64,000 bases of DNA from Haematobia irritans. Its lineage: Eukaryota > Arthropoda > Insecta > Diptera > Muscidae. The stretch's first letter is position 1. The number at the start of each line of letters is the position of its first letter. The notes below the pieces were generated by a model that saw only the letters and a list, made by a program, of their open reading frames with translations, made no database searches and had not been told where the DNA came from. This document shows, piece after piece, positions 11,453 to 21,737 of the stretch. Both the position numbers and the translations under genes were made by a program. The DNA lies in contig NC_134399.1 in assembly GCF_050003625.1 (NCBI RefSeq), positions 41,990,671 through 42,054,670 on the forward strand. Direction: 5' to 3'.

Positions 11453-12009
11453 TATCAAACTTTTTTAGGTTTGCGACTGTCGCAAAGTTGTAAACTTCGT
11501 AAACGTCACATACGCGTCGTAAATGTAGAAAAAGTAACAAAAGTCGCAAACTGAAAATACTTTAGTCGCGTCAGCTAAGCAGCGAATTCGATGATTTCCA
11601 AGACGATGTTATGTGCGAAGAAGTTTCAATTGTTAGGAATGTTCACAATTTTCGGTTTTAGTCCCCACATTTTCCCTATTGCCTTTTGCACGAGTACAGG
11701 GTAACCGTTTTTTCTCGTCCTTTCTTAGCTTTAAGTTCAGTCTCCTGTCCAATATAACCCCAAGGTATTTTGCACACTCACCAAAGGGAATTTCGATACC
11801 ACCTAAGAAAATAGGCTTGACCATGGGAAAACTTTCACAAATTTCTGCAGAAACTCACAGCGAATGCTGTCAAACTAAATTAAAAAATGTTCAGGATTCC
11901 TTCTATTCAAAATTTGGTTTTCTACAGTAGGTTTACGACTTTTGTGACATACGTATTATACCGTCGCAAATGTATGTCGCAAAAGTCACAGTTTGTGACA
12001 GGCCAACCC
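11453..12009. repeat. Degenerate (T/G)TCGCAAA-rich sequence flanking a LINE fragment
   Basis: Repeated GTCGCAAA / TTTGCGAC motifs occur on both sides (11466-11570 and 11930-12000) of the inverted LINE fragment at 11633-11825. This could be a decayed inverted repeat with the LINE piece between its arms. Confidence 0.35.
11633..11825 (-). pseudogene. Non-LTR reverse transcriptase fragment (thumb region)
   Basis: The reverse-strand frame reads PIFLGGIEIPFGECAKYLGV and ILDRRLN, the conserved segment just after the RT palm in LINEs (KYLGVxLD-(K/R)-LNW). It then degrades after RKDEKKR, where a helical segment and AxGKMWG would follow. Only about 60 residues survive, with no catalytic motif. The orientation is opposite to the RNase H relic at 10040-10850. 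Confidence 0.65.
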
Positions 12010-12184
12010 TGGTGATAGGTTCGTCAGTGGCAATTTGCACCATTTCCCGTAGGGGCGTAAGCGAATTTTAGGGGCATATAGGTTTAGATTACTGGCGGAC
12101 CTGGAAAACGTTAACTTAAGCAGTCTGTTAATGTTTTTTGGAACAATCTGGTTGGTTCAACAAAAGAAAATAATAGAGAACGTT

Positions 12185-12310
12185 CAGTGGTTAAAACTAG
12201 AAGTGTCCAAATGTAATAGGCACTTTTAGTTAAATGTGGTATCACAATGGACTGAATAGTCTAAGTGAGCGTGAAACTTAATCGGGCTGCCACTTTAACC
12301 TAACCTATTG
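12185..12310 (+). repeat. SINE 3'-tail fragment
   Basis: GAAGTGTCCAAATGTAATAG, GTGGTATCACAATGGACTGA, ATAGTCTAAGTGAGCGTGAA, then CGGGCTGCCAC..AACCTAACC. Same family and same 5' truncation context as 9695-9780; no tRNA-like head. Confidence 0.6.
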
Positions 12311-12778
12311 CTTGTGAGGAAATTTTGCACCACTTCAGGGTCCAAATTTTGGTTTGTTCCACAAATTACTAAGAATGAGAGAAAATTGTATTTGAAAGAT
12401 TAATTACTGAAAATGTAACAATATTTGTGAGTTTTTCATGAACAAAATTGCAAATAAAAAATTAATGAACACTTGTGTATCTAACGCCGTTAACCCTATT
12501 CGCACCAAGCAGTTACTTTGGATCACTTTTGAAATTAAAAGTTGAATATTTGATAACAGTGAAGTCAGATCGACCCATAACTCCACGTATTCCTCCATTA
12601 AATACTTTTCACATATGATTTTTCTTTCATTTTTGTTGTTGTTTTTATAAACATAATGTAATTAGTAACAGATATAAAGTTGACAGACAGACTCAATAGA
12701 AGAAAATAATTTAATTATTTTTAGTGATTGTACAGTTTAGTCGTGTTTTTAATCGGATTGATATAAACATTAAATTAA

Positions 12779-14054
12779 CTGATAAGTCCCGGTCTAACAA
12801 AGAAAAACAAATTTTTTTGTCAAAATTCGTTTTTATTATTCAACATAGTTCCCTTCAAGAGCAATACAACGATGATAACGACCTTCCAATTTTTTGATAC
12901 CATTTTGGTAGTACTCCTTCGGTTTTGCCTCAAAATAGGCCTCAGTTTCGGGGATCACCTCTTCATTGCAGCCAAATTTTTTCCCTGGGAGCACCCTTTT
13001 GAGGTCTGAGAACAAGAAAAAGTCGCTGGGTGCCAGATCTGGAGAATACGGTGGGTGGGGAAGCAATTCGAAGCCCAATTCATGAATTTTTGCCATTGTT
13101 CTCAATGACTTGTGGCACGGTGCGTTGTCTTGGTGGAACAACACTTTTTTCTTCTTTATATGGGGCCGTTTTGCCGCGATTTCGACCTTCAAACGCTCCA
13201 ATAACGCCACATAATAGTCACTGTTGATGGTTTTTCCCTTCTCAAGATAATCGATAAAAATTATTCCATGCGCATCCCAAAAAACAGAGGCCATTACTTT
13301 GCCACCGGACTTTTGAGTCTTTCCACGCTTCGGAGACGGTTCACCGGTCGCTATCCACTTAGCCGACTGTCGATTGGACTCAGGAGTGTAGTGATGGAGC
13401 CATGTTTCATACATTGTCACATATCGACAGAAAAACTCGGGTGTATTACGAGTTAACAGCTGCAAACACCGCTCAGAATCATCAACACGTTGTTGTTTTT
13501 GGTCAAATGTGAGCTCGCGCGGCACCCATTTTGCACAGAGCTTCCGCATATCCAAATATTGATGGATGATATGACCAACACGTTCCTTTGATATCTTTAA
13601 GGCCTCTGTTATCTCGATCAACTTCATTTTACGGTCATTCAAAATCATTTCGTGGATTTTTTTGATGTTTTCGTCGGTAACCACCTCTTTCGGGCGTTCA
13701 CTGCGTTCACCGTGCTCATTTCACCACGCTTGAATTTTGCATACCAATCAATTATTGTTGATTTCCCTGGGTCAGAGTCCGGAAACTCATTATCAAGCCA
13801 AGTTTTTGCTTCCACCGTATTTTTCCCCTTCAGAAAACAGTATTTTATCAAAACACGAAATTCCTTTTTTTCATTTTTTTTCACAATAACAAAAGTCGCT
13901 TCACAAAAGACGCGCTATCTATCAAACAAATTGACTTACAGACATCGAATTTTGACACGAATAATTTGAAGGTTGGTACTATATAAAAATAATATGCATT
14001 TAATACTAGCGACGCCATCTATGTGTCAGACCGGGGACTTATCAGCCAACCTGT
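12779..14054 (-). mobile_element. irritans-subfamily mariner (Himar1-like), degenerate left end
   Basis: The right end reads GACCGGGGACTTATCAGCC then AACCTGT followed by TA (14055-14056). This is the inverted form of the Himar1-type terminus ACAGGTTGGCTGATAAGTCC. The left end preserves CTGATAAGTCCCGGTC from 12779, but the outermost 9-10 bases are replaced by AT-rich sequence and one C of CCCC is lost, so the left boundary and its TA are uncertain. About 1.28 kb, with a broken transposase. It lies inside the piggyBac-like element, so it is the younger insertion. Confidence 0.85.
12836..13884 (-). pseudogene. Himar1-like mariner transposase, frameshifted and catalytically mutated
   Basis: Two overlapping reverse frames, 13884-13645 and 13684-12836, together span a family protein of about 348 residues. 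The N-terminal part (KEFRVLIKYCFLKGKN, helix-turn-helix domain) loses frame after KFKRGEMST, consistent with a deletion of about 7 bp relative to the Himar1 consensus as I remember it. The C-terminal part keeps WVPREL, HQDNAPCH (second Asp) and YSPDLAPSDFFLF (third Asp, 34 residues later: DD34D). The first catalytic Asp, in the family motif VTMDETW, is Tyr here: VTMYETW, codon at 13409-13411 (GAT to TAT). Loss of one of three metal-binding Asp residues would abolish cutting even if the frame were intact. Confidence 0.9.
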
Positions 14055-14070
14055 TAGGTAGAAAATATAC

Positions 14071-14125
14071 GCACAGAAAAAACATGTTTGGATATGGTTG
14101 CCGCATCTACTTAATGCTTATCTAT
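14071..14125 (+). repeat. Dispersed repeat fragment (CGCACAGAAAAAACATG family)
   Basis: CGCACAGAAAAAACATGTTT then GGATATGGTTGCCGCAT and CTTAATGCTTATCT. Two further copies occur at 27484-27535 and 55550-55620. The CACGCACAGAAAAAA start suggests one end of another MITE family. Confidence 0.5.
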
Positions 14126-14391
14126 CTAACAAATATATAGAGTTATTTTTTTTTGTTTTCTTTTCTGAAGTCCTTTTTTCGACGATGAAAAAAGTTTTTT
14201 TTTTCGATTTTTAATACCAGTGACTGCATAGTACTTAACGTGGGCACGAATAGGGTAGCTTGGCACGAATAGGGTTAATGCAATTTTTGGTAAGACATCC
14301 AATTTCTCATATGTTGTCTTTTATTGCTTTTTAGTCAAATCGATGATTTCACTTTGGCAAACTAAAAGTTAAATCTTTCAGGAGGTGCGCG

Positions 14392-14505
14392 ATTGGTTTA
14401 GTGAATTCATCAAATTTATTCTGATAAATGGTTGATGATAGTTTCGCTGCAATTAGAGGATGCTGATGAAGAATGTAGCAGCTGCGAAGCGATCGTCCAT
14501 CTAAA
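14392..14505 (-). repeat. Diverged fragment of the foldback element at 46664-47402
   Basis: TTTATTCTGATAAATGGTTG, then GCTGCAA-TAGAGGATGCTGATGA and GTCCATC match the right arm at 47190-47290 with many substitutions. This shows the foldback sequence is a dispersed family rather than a local rearrangement. Confidence 0.6.
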
Positions 14506-15440
14506 AATTTTCCTATACAAACTGTTTTGTCCTAGTCAGTGTGACAAACATGTGAAAAATAATTCGGTATAGAACTATAGTTCACTAGTTAGTCCACGCT
14601 ATAACTATATAAATCCCGAATAACTTATGTCAAAAAAAATGTGTCATCCCAAGGAAAGCGTAAATAACTCAGCGAAAAAACTTATACAATATGCTTAATA
14701 AGCTAAACTGCTAATGTCAACGGTAAGGAACGATTGATGCGAACTAGTTCAGCACGTTCATTTCAGTGACCCATTCAATTGGACCAGTTCGTTTGCGAAG
14801 AACCCAACTCGAAAATAGGTTTAGTCTTTTCGTTAACCACCATGGAACGCATACAATAATTTTTTTCTCCTCGAATTCGGTTAGTATAGAGTTTGTAGTA
14901 AATTTTAGGTACATAGGGACTATGTTATGGACATTTGAGGTCGAACATTTAATGCAAAGAAATTCAAGCGAATTTAATGGAACATACTCTCTCTCTCTCT
15001 CTCCCTCTCTCTAAAGACAATCGGTTTAAAAGCAACGGTTTCCGAAGTTAAATTTGGAATTAGTAACATAAGATTTTAGAAAGAGAGACAGTGGAACCAT
15101 GGTTGGGTGGACGAGTGTAAGAACAATAGAACAAAGTCCTTTGGTCTGAAGATGTAAGCCTTTGCAAGTAATAGTTTTTGATTGATGCTTTGTTAGAGCT
15201 TTAGAAGATTCCTCATAATAAAATTTCTCATATATGTTGCTGTCTAAATGTGTAAGAAAATCGAATCAGATCAGAATTCTGTAGATTTATAGAGCGAATG
15301 TTTATTGATCGAATGTTATATTTCTAATCAGACCAAATGGAGGCTATATAAAAATGAAAATCAAAATATTAATGTTATTTTGGTGTCCTTTATATACCCA
15401 CAATAAATTGGAGACATGTCAGGAACAAATTGCTGTTTCT
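14506..15440. other. Unique sequence with a short (CT)n tract
   Basis: No feature recognised except (CT)n interrupted by CCC at 14988-15012. Confidence 0.4.
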
Positions 15441-15539
15441 ATTTGTCCAAGAAATCGAGTAGGGTGATTTGTCTACAAAGAAGTTGTATCAAAACATTAA
15501 TCGATAATAACCTATATTTGGTATAGGTCTTTTTGGATC

Positions 15540-15965
15540 TAAAAAGTCTCCATATATACAATATATAGGGGCTTTGTTAAAACATGGACCGATATATTCC
15601 AAATTTGTCATAGCTCTTTACAAACCTAAACTTCCTCTAGATTTCATCTGTCAAGCAACTCAAATGCAAATTGCGGCTTCCATGCCCTCACGAAATCAAA
15701 TCGGAAGATCGGTTCATTTGACGGCTATATCAAAACATGGACCGGTATAGCCCATTTTCGAACTTGACGTGTCTGCAGACAAAAGATGAAATTTCAGCAC
15801 GACAGCTCCCATAATGAAGACTATAGCGTGAATACAACAGACAGCCAGACGGATATCGTTGTATCGTCATTGCATTTCTCCTGATCAAGGAAATCGATAT
15901 TTTGGTGTGTTACAAATGGAATGACAAACTTATTATACCCCGTCACCATCCTATGGTGGTGGTAA
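15540..15965 (+). repeat. Family III DINE-like element, diverged 3' part
   Basis: GGGGCTTTGTTAAAACATGG, GACCGATATATTCC, CGACAGCTCCCAT, CAGACAGCCAGACGGATATC, TGTTACAAATGGAATGACAA and the hairpin TACCCCGTCACCATCCTATGGTGGTGG match the family III element at 48811-50390 in order. It carries many substitutions and no terminal TATAAAA, so it is an older copy. Confidence 0.65.
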
Positions 15966-16014
15966 TTTGAGATATTTGTTTGTCGGTCCAATAGTTCATG
16001 AGCTATGGTTCAAA

Positions 16015-16169
16015 AATACTCCCTCACTGTTGCATAGAGATTTTATATACAGCAATCCCTCGGTTTACGTCGTGATTGGTTCCGGAATTTGACGGCGTTA
16101 ATCGAAATGACGGAATCCGAAATAAAAATTGCTCGTTCTTACTCCTAAGTCCATTTAATTATGTATGTA
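16015..16169 (+). repeat. Truncated pogo-like MITE plus flank, duplicated at 18124-18268
   Basis: The flank CTCACTGTTGCATAGAGATT precedes CAGCAATCCCTCGGTTTACG and GGTTCCGGAATTTGACGGCG. The same flank and MITE start recur after the large element at 16170-18120. The MITE breaks at a TA where that element begins. Confidence 0.65.
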
Positions 16170-16480
16170 CACCCTCAAAAAAAAATCACTTCTTTAACAT
16201 ATGTTCCAAACATATTTTGCAGGAAGCACATATATTATTGGATACTGCCGAAACATTAATATGTTTGTTTTATGTGAACATATTATATGTTTGGAAGCAT
16301 TTTCAGCCCAAAAATATTATATGCTTGCTAGAAATTTTCCCAAAGACGATTGTGCTCATTGCCTAACATACTCGTAATTTTGACTTCCACGAAATATTTT
16401 ACTTCTTGGCACCTTTTTCTGTAATACAAATAATGTTGAAGAAATTATTCACTTTTATAAATTTTTAAATTTTACCTTTC

Positions 16481-16552
16481 GCCTGCACGGAGAATCGAAC
16501 CGAGGACCATACAGTTTGTAAGCCAACACACTATCCACTGGACTACGTAGCT
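16481..16552 (-). repeat. tRNA-like segment inside a MITE (not a functional tRNA)
   Basis: The reverse strand has an A-box-like TACGTAGTCCAGTGGATAG, a loop-like CTTACAA (a valine-type TAC anticodon position) and a B-box GGTTCGATTCTC. The T and anticodon stems pair poorly. Read as a tRNA-derived pol III promoter module carried by the mobile element. Shortened versions sit at 44491-44531 and 58121-58165. Confidence 0.55.
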
Positions 16553-16670
16553 GTTATAGTCACCAGTAGATAATTATCGTTATAAGTTACATTTATATAG
16601 CATAGTTTGCAGTATAGTTGAGCCCATGCAAACATAACATTATTTAACAGAAACATACATTTGTTTGCCA

Positions 16671-16740
16671 CGTGGAGCAGTGGTTAGCATGTCTGCCTTG
16701 CATACAAAGGGTCGTGGGTTAAATCCCTGTTCCGACCGAA
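16671..16740 (+). repeat. tRNA-derived SINE-like head
   Basis: GTGGTTAGCATGTCTGCCTTG (shortened here to its A-box TGGTTAGCATG) and B-box GGGTTAAATCCC, preceded by CACGTGGAGCAG. Similar to the SINE head at 54035-54105, but without that SINE's body. It is followed by T-rich sequence. Confidence 0.55.
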
Positions 16741-18158
16741 CATCATTTTTTTTTGTTTAATTTACACATTTATATTTATAATATATTAAATTTTTATAAT
16801 GAAACTTCGAAATGTGGGTTATTAAAGATTTACAGTCAGAAAAGAACTGTGCTTGATATAAACGAAATGGACTAAGCTTTTGGATAATATATTATTTTTT
16901 TATTGCAAAAATAACAATTTTGTAACAAAAACCCGTTTTTGGTATGAAAGTTTGAAATTTTGGAAGGAATTCAAAAACTCTAACAAAAGAAGAAGATGGA
17001 GTCGAGTATAAATTTATTTAGTCGTGAACAGTTTTTAACTAGCATTTAACACCATTTTAAATGCATTTAAAACTTATCGTGGTTTGTACTTAAATTCATT
17101 TTTACCTTTAAGGCCGGTATTAAATTGGCATTATCGCTATAAAATAACCCTGTTTTGCCTTTTACATTTCTTTAATAATTCATTTTAAAGAAAATAAACT
17201 TTTTCAATTGTTTTAGCTGCAAAACTCGAACTTAATGCTCGCTTTTATATTTAAAGGTGTCCGTCAACTCCTCTTGGACTACTTATTAATAAAGAAAAAC
17301 TATACTTTGTTTTTATACATTTTACTGTTTACTTTTTCACTATTTTGTCCTTTTTTCATTTTACTGTCCCAACTCTAAAAAGTGTATAGTGTCCTTTCAT
17401 TATTTTTATGAAGACCCCTTTGTAATTTTTGTATATTTTCCACCGGTTTTTTAATTTCCTTTGCCTGAAATTTTGACTTATTCCTCGTACGTTCCGATTT
17501 CTTTTAACGAATCAAGAAAAAAATTGTGCCCATAATGCCACAATGATAAACAAAACACATGTCCACACATACATAAAATGCTGCTCTCAAGGCGAATACA
17601 TGGTGTTTTTTATACCCTTCAACCTTTTTTTATGTCTATTCTCTTGGTTCCGAATGTCTATTTTCTTTACTCCAAAGACTAAATATTCAAATTAAATAAT
17701 ATTTAGACTTAAGCATATCAAATTTTTGGCCTTATCATAAAACAGTTTTCCAAAACAACATACAAGCGGTTTCACAGAAATTGCTCCCTTTTGACTCTCT
17801 CGCTGTGTTATGTTGATATCTTTCGTCAACCCTCCCGGTTTCCATCTATATTTCTTTCTCTATACTCTCTCTCTCTCTACACTCTCTGAATAAAATATCA
17901 CAACATATATATGTTTACTCGAAATTTGTAAATTTATATATGTTTACATTCACACATATTATTTTCATGAACATGACATATTAACATATGTGTCTCAAAC
18001 ATTTAGTGTTAGTTTAGGAACATTACATGTTTGAACTTAAATATATTGTGTTTAAAAATTGTGCCCGAAACACATTTTGTTTATGTCGGAACATATGAAA
18101 AACATATTTGTCTAACAGTGCAGGAACTCTCCTCACTGTTGCATAGAGATTTTATATA

Positions 18159-18678
18159 CAGTAATCCCTCGGTTTACGTCGTGATTGGTTCCGGAATTTG
18201 ACGGCGTTAATCGAAACGACGGAAAAATTGTTCATTCTTACTCCTAAGTCCATTTAATTATGTATGTATGTGCATGTACATAATAAAAACTTCAAAAATA
18301 AAGTTAATTTCGTCTTTTGTTCATAAAATAAATATATATACATAAAGCAAACATATAAACAAAATATAATAATTCATTATTCAAAAATATCAGACTTTAA
18401 AATTTTCACAAACAAATGAAAACCCGTTACGTTATATACAAATAAAAAAACAACATCGCAACTTCGACAATTGCGTTATATATGCAATATCAATCAGAAT
18501 TTGACGATTTTTCGTTAAGAATTTCAGAAATAAATGTTTCGATGTCATCATAGATAGTATTTATTGCACTTATGGTTTCTGATAAAGTTTGGAGAAAAAA
18601 AAATCGACGACGTAAAACTAAGTTGGATGGAACAAAAAATTTGACGACGTAAATCGAAACAACAACTAGGGATTGCTG
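18159..18678. mobile_element. pogo/Tigger-like MITE, complete copy
   Basis: Termini CAGTAATCCCTCGGTTTACG and, inverted, CGTAAATCG..CTAGGGATTGCTG, flanked by TA (18157-18158, 18679-18680). The interior is AT-rich and non-coding, with GGTTCCGGAATTTGACG next to the termini on both copies. The CAGTAATCCCTCG start and TA target resemble pogo-group elements; group membership is inference. Confidence 0.7.
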
Positions 18679-18680
18679 TA

Positions 18681-19050
18681 CAGTAATCCCTCGATTTACA
18701 TCGTCTCGGTTTACGTTGTTTCGATTTACGTCGTAAAATTGTTTGTTCCATCAAATTTCGATTTCCGTCGCCATTCGATTTACGTCGTCGATTTTTTTGC
18801 CCAATTAATCAGAAACGCCTTCCATAAGTAAAATAAGTATCAACAATGATGACATCGAAACTTTTTTCTTCTAAAATTCTTACCGAAATTACTGAATTAC
18901 CTTTACTTTTGAAGTTTTTTATTATGTACATGCACATACAACATAAATGGGCTTAGGAGTAAGTATGAGCAATTTTAAATTCGGTTTACGTCGTTTCGAT
19001 TAACGTCGTCAAATTCCGGAACCAATCACGAGGTAAATCGAGGGATTATT
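18681..19050. mobile_element. pogo/Tigger-like MITE, second copy in opposite orientation
   Basis: Begins CAGTAATCCCTCGATTTACA one TA after the previous copy and ends with a degraded GAGGTAAATCGAGGGATTAT. Interior words such as CTTAGGAGTAAGTATGAGC are reverse complements of those in 18159-18678. The two therefore form a tail-to-tail pair sharing a single TA. Confidence 0.65.
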
Positions 19051-19412
19051 TTATATGAATTACAATGTGTAAAGGCTCATGATTCGGAATATCATAATAT
19101 GAGATGTAGCAAACTGTAAAATGAATATGTAATTATAATTATAAAAATTAAAATTTGATCATATTAATTTAACATATTTTTTTTAATTAAGACATGTTAA
19201 GACAAATGTTAGCGAAATGACGTAAATCGAGGGATTATTTTATATGAATTACAATGTGTAAAGGCTCATGATTCGGAATATCATAATATGAGATGTAGCA
19301 AACTGTAAAATGAATATGTAATTATAATTATAAAAATTAAAATTTGATCATATTAATTTAACATATTTTTTTTTAATTAAGACATGTTAAGACAAATGTT
19401 AGCGAAATGATT
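19033..19412. repeat. Direct tandem duplication of about 189 bp
   Basis: The block starting GTAAATCGAGGGATTATTTT and ending GACAAATGTTAGCGAAATGA occurs at 19033 and again at 19222, with only one visible T-run length difference. It includes the 3' tip of the second pogo-like MITE. The near identity implies a recent event. Confidence 0.85.
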
Positions 19413-19419
19413 TTTTCTG

Positions 19420-20575
19420 AGGGTGTATACACTTAATATACCGCCGTGTTCTGGTTTACGAATTCCCAAAACGAAATAATTTGTATTGCAAAAATCTCGT
19501 AAAGTGTACCATGTATTTATTTACATTTTGTTAAATAGAATTTTTCGCCTGGTAAAATCATGTCTTAAAATTTCGAAACATAACTCTTGGTAGTTTGAAT
19601 GGATAAATAGTTCACAATATTTATTCAAAGACCTTTTTATTTTAATAGTCCTAAAGATTTGTCTTTGCAAACAAATTAAAAATTCGAAAGAACTTCAAAT
19701 GTCTCTTCCATTATTGAAAGTTTAATACACTACCGAAAGGGTAGGGTATCGTTCATGGCTCTGCTTTCATTATCTGTATGTGTGAATAGTTTCTAAGCAT
19801 CTGTTTGTGTGTATGTTTTGTCTCTCTATACCCAAGTAATAAATAGCAACAAATTTGTATTCTTTATTCATAGTTTCTTCTCATTTGCAAAAAATAAGAA
19901 TGCCAAGAAGGAGGAAAGTGGGAAAATGTTTACAAATAAATATTTATGCGTTTATGACCCTAATAAGTGTGCCATAAATGTCCGAGCATCATTTCGTTCG
20001 TCCGGTCATCTGTCCGCACGTTCTACGTCTGTATGACTACGTCACTCTCATTGATGCTGCTACGTGGCCACTGGGTCCCATAATGGCCCAGATGTTGCAA
20101 ACGTTTAACGAAAATGGAGAAAGGACATGAATATTAACGTGTCATATGGACATCGTCGGCAGCTTGAGACTGTGACGAGAGCTTTCGAGTATTAAATAAA
20201 TACTTTGGAGTATTAGCCGATGGGAAATACTAAAATTAAGTAAATGATCTAAGCGAATACACCCCGGAGATTTTTTAAAGGCTCACTTAAGATTATATAC
20301 TGCTCTAAACTTGTTTTTAGAATTGTATGATTGATTTTTATTGCGTCCTATAATAAATTGTTTATTAATGATATCTTTATGGGTTAAATATGAGAATATC
20401 AAATTAGGATACTACCAATTGTGCAACAATTTCATAGTACATTTGGCAGGGTTATGGTTATCATTATTGTACGGACTAAGTCCTACAAGTAACGTGGTTA
20501 ATTTATAGAATTTGGAAATGAGACGAAGCTAACAAGAATATCGGCATCAAACTTTACATCAATAATATAACTCCA
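19420..20575. other. Unique sequence, nothing firmly recognised
   Basis: A 75-residue ORF at 19809-20036 shows no domain. The words ACTCTCATTGATGCTGC and ACG near 20043 also occur near 62380 (CACTCTCATTGATGCTGC), a short match of unknown meaning. Confidence 0.35.
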
Positions 20576-20577
20576 TA

Positions 20578-21737
20578 CACTGTTAGAAAAATATGTTTTT
20601 CATATGTTCCGATATAAACAAAATGTGTTCGGACACAATTTTTAAATACAATATATTTAAGTGCAAACTTGTAATGTTCCTAAACTAACACTAAATGTTT
20701 GGGACACGTATGTTAATATGTTAGAATATATTTTGTTTGGGGCATGAATGTTTCATAAAAATAATATGTGTGAATGTAAACATATATATATTTACAAATT
20801 TCGAGTAAACATATATATGTTGTGATATTTTATTCAGAGAGCGACAGAGAGAGAGAGAGAGTATAGAGAAAGAAATAGAGATGGAAACCGAGAGGGGTGA
20901 CGAAAGATATCAACAAAACACAGCGAGAGAATCAAAGAAAATATTTCTGTGAAACCGCTTGTATGTTGTTTCGGAAAACTGTTTTACGATATGCTTAAGT
21001 CAAAATATTGTTGCGTTTTTATATTGAGGCGTGTTTAATAACCCGTTAATAAAACACAGTTCTTTTCAAATAACGATAATCTACAATTTATTTGCTTAAC
21101 TGATAGGTTTCACTTAATTGCTCTACGATGTGTACTGTATCACTTTTAGCTTACGACTGACTTCACAACTCCCTGTGTCAGCTCTTTTATAGTACTGTAT
21201 AACGATATCGAAAATTCTCGGTAGTCTGGCCAACAACATTCTCGACTATTCTACTACCTGGTAGATGGCGCACGGGCGAAACTAAGAACACAAAAGATGT
21301 TTAGGAAAGTACCAGAAAAGAAAGAAATAATTTTGACAAAAGATGACGTAATTTGACCGTTACAATTTGAAATTTTAAATTAACGGAAACTAATTTGAAT
21401 AAACTTAAATCTAGAAATTCGTAACAATATTATTTAATTTGAATATTAGAATGAGTATTCGGAGTAAAGAGAATAAACCAAGAGAATAGACATTTGAGAA
21501 AAAACAGCAGGTGTTTTCGCCTTGAGAGCAGCATTTTATGTATGTGTGGACATGTGTTTTGTTTATCATTTTGGCATTATGAGCACAATTTTTTTCTTGG
21601 TTCGTTAAAAGAAATCGGAACGTACGAGGAGTACGCCAAATATTCAGGCAAAGAAATTACAAAAAAAAAGCGGTGGCAAATATACAAAAATTACAAAGGG
21701 ATCTTCATAAAAATAACGAAAGGGCACTATACTCTTT
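20578..21737 (-). mobile_element. ATATGTTTGG-family MITE, reverse copy interrupted by a solo LTR
   Basis: After TA (20576-20577) it begins CACTGTTAGAAAAATATGTT, the inverse of the right end at 18120, and follows the copy at 16170-18120 in reverse order (GAGAGAGTATAGAGAAAG, GCTTGTATGTTGTTT, CTTGAGAGCAGCATTTTATG). It stops near 21737, where a DINE-like 3' end begins, so its outer half is missing. A 418-bp LTR sits inside. Confidence 0.7.
21009..21426. mobile_element. Solo LTR with 4-bp target duplication
   Basis: A 418-bp segment beginning TGTTGCG and ending CGTAACA (TG..CA, inverted tips) is flanked by ATAT on each side (21005-21008 and 21427-21430). The uninterrupted paralogue near 17686-17715 gives the empty site with a single copy, so the boundaries are exact. 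It contains a promoter-like CTCTTTTATAGTACTG and no coding sequence. A 4-bp duplication fits Ty3/gypsy-type integrases. Only the LTR remains, presumably after LTR-LTR recombination. Confidence 0.8.

Larger units (their letters stand above)
12494..14274. mobile_element. piggyBac-like non-autonomous element with TTAA target duplication
   Basis: Ends are CCCTATTCGCACCAAGC (12494) and GCTTGGCACGAATAGGG (ending 14274), inverted to each other, each flanked by TTAA (12490-12493 and 14275-14278), the piggyBac hallmark. The motif GGCACGAATAGGG occurs twice near the right end (14243-14274), giving a subterminal repeat. Without the nested mariner (12779-14054) the element is about 0.5 kb and has no transposase, so it is non-autonomous. 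Part of the right half (14071-14125) matches another dispersed repeat. Assignment rests on TTAA and the CCCT start; the family name is inference. Confidence 0.7.
16170..18120 (+). mobile_element. MITE-like element of the ATATGTTTGG family, long copy
   Basis: Starts after TA with CACCCTCAAAAAAAAATC and ends GAACATATGAAAAACATATT..TAACAGTG. The interior has many ACATATGTTTGGAA-type motifs near both ends, a (CT)n tract and two tRNA-like segments facing each other. It is 1951 bp with no transposase. The 96-residue ORF is an artefact. The right end lacks the expected TA-plus-target and instead abuts a duplicate of its left flank, implying rearrangement after insertion. Confidence 0.65.

Noticed and set aside
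16671..16740. Functional tRNA genes
   Set aside because: A and B boxes are present but the acceptor, anticodon and T stems do not pair; they are SINE or MITE modules. The same applies to 16481-16552, 32680-32743, 44491-44531 and 58121-58165.
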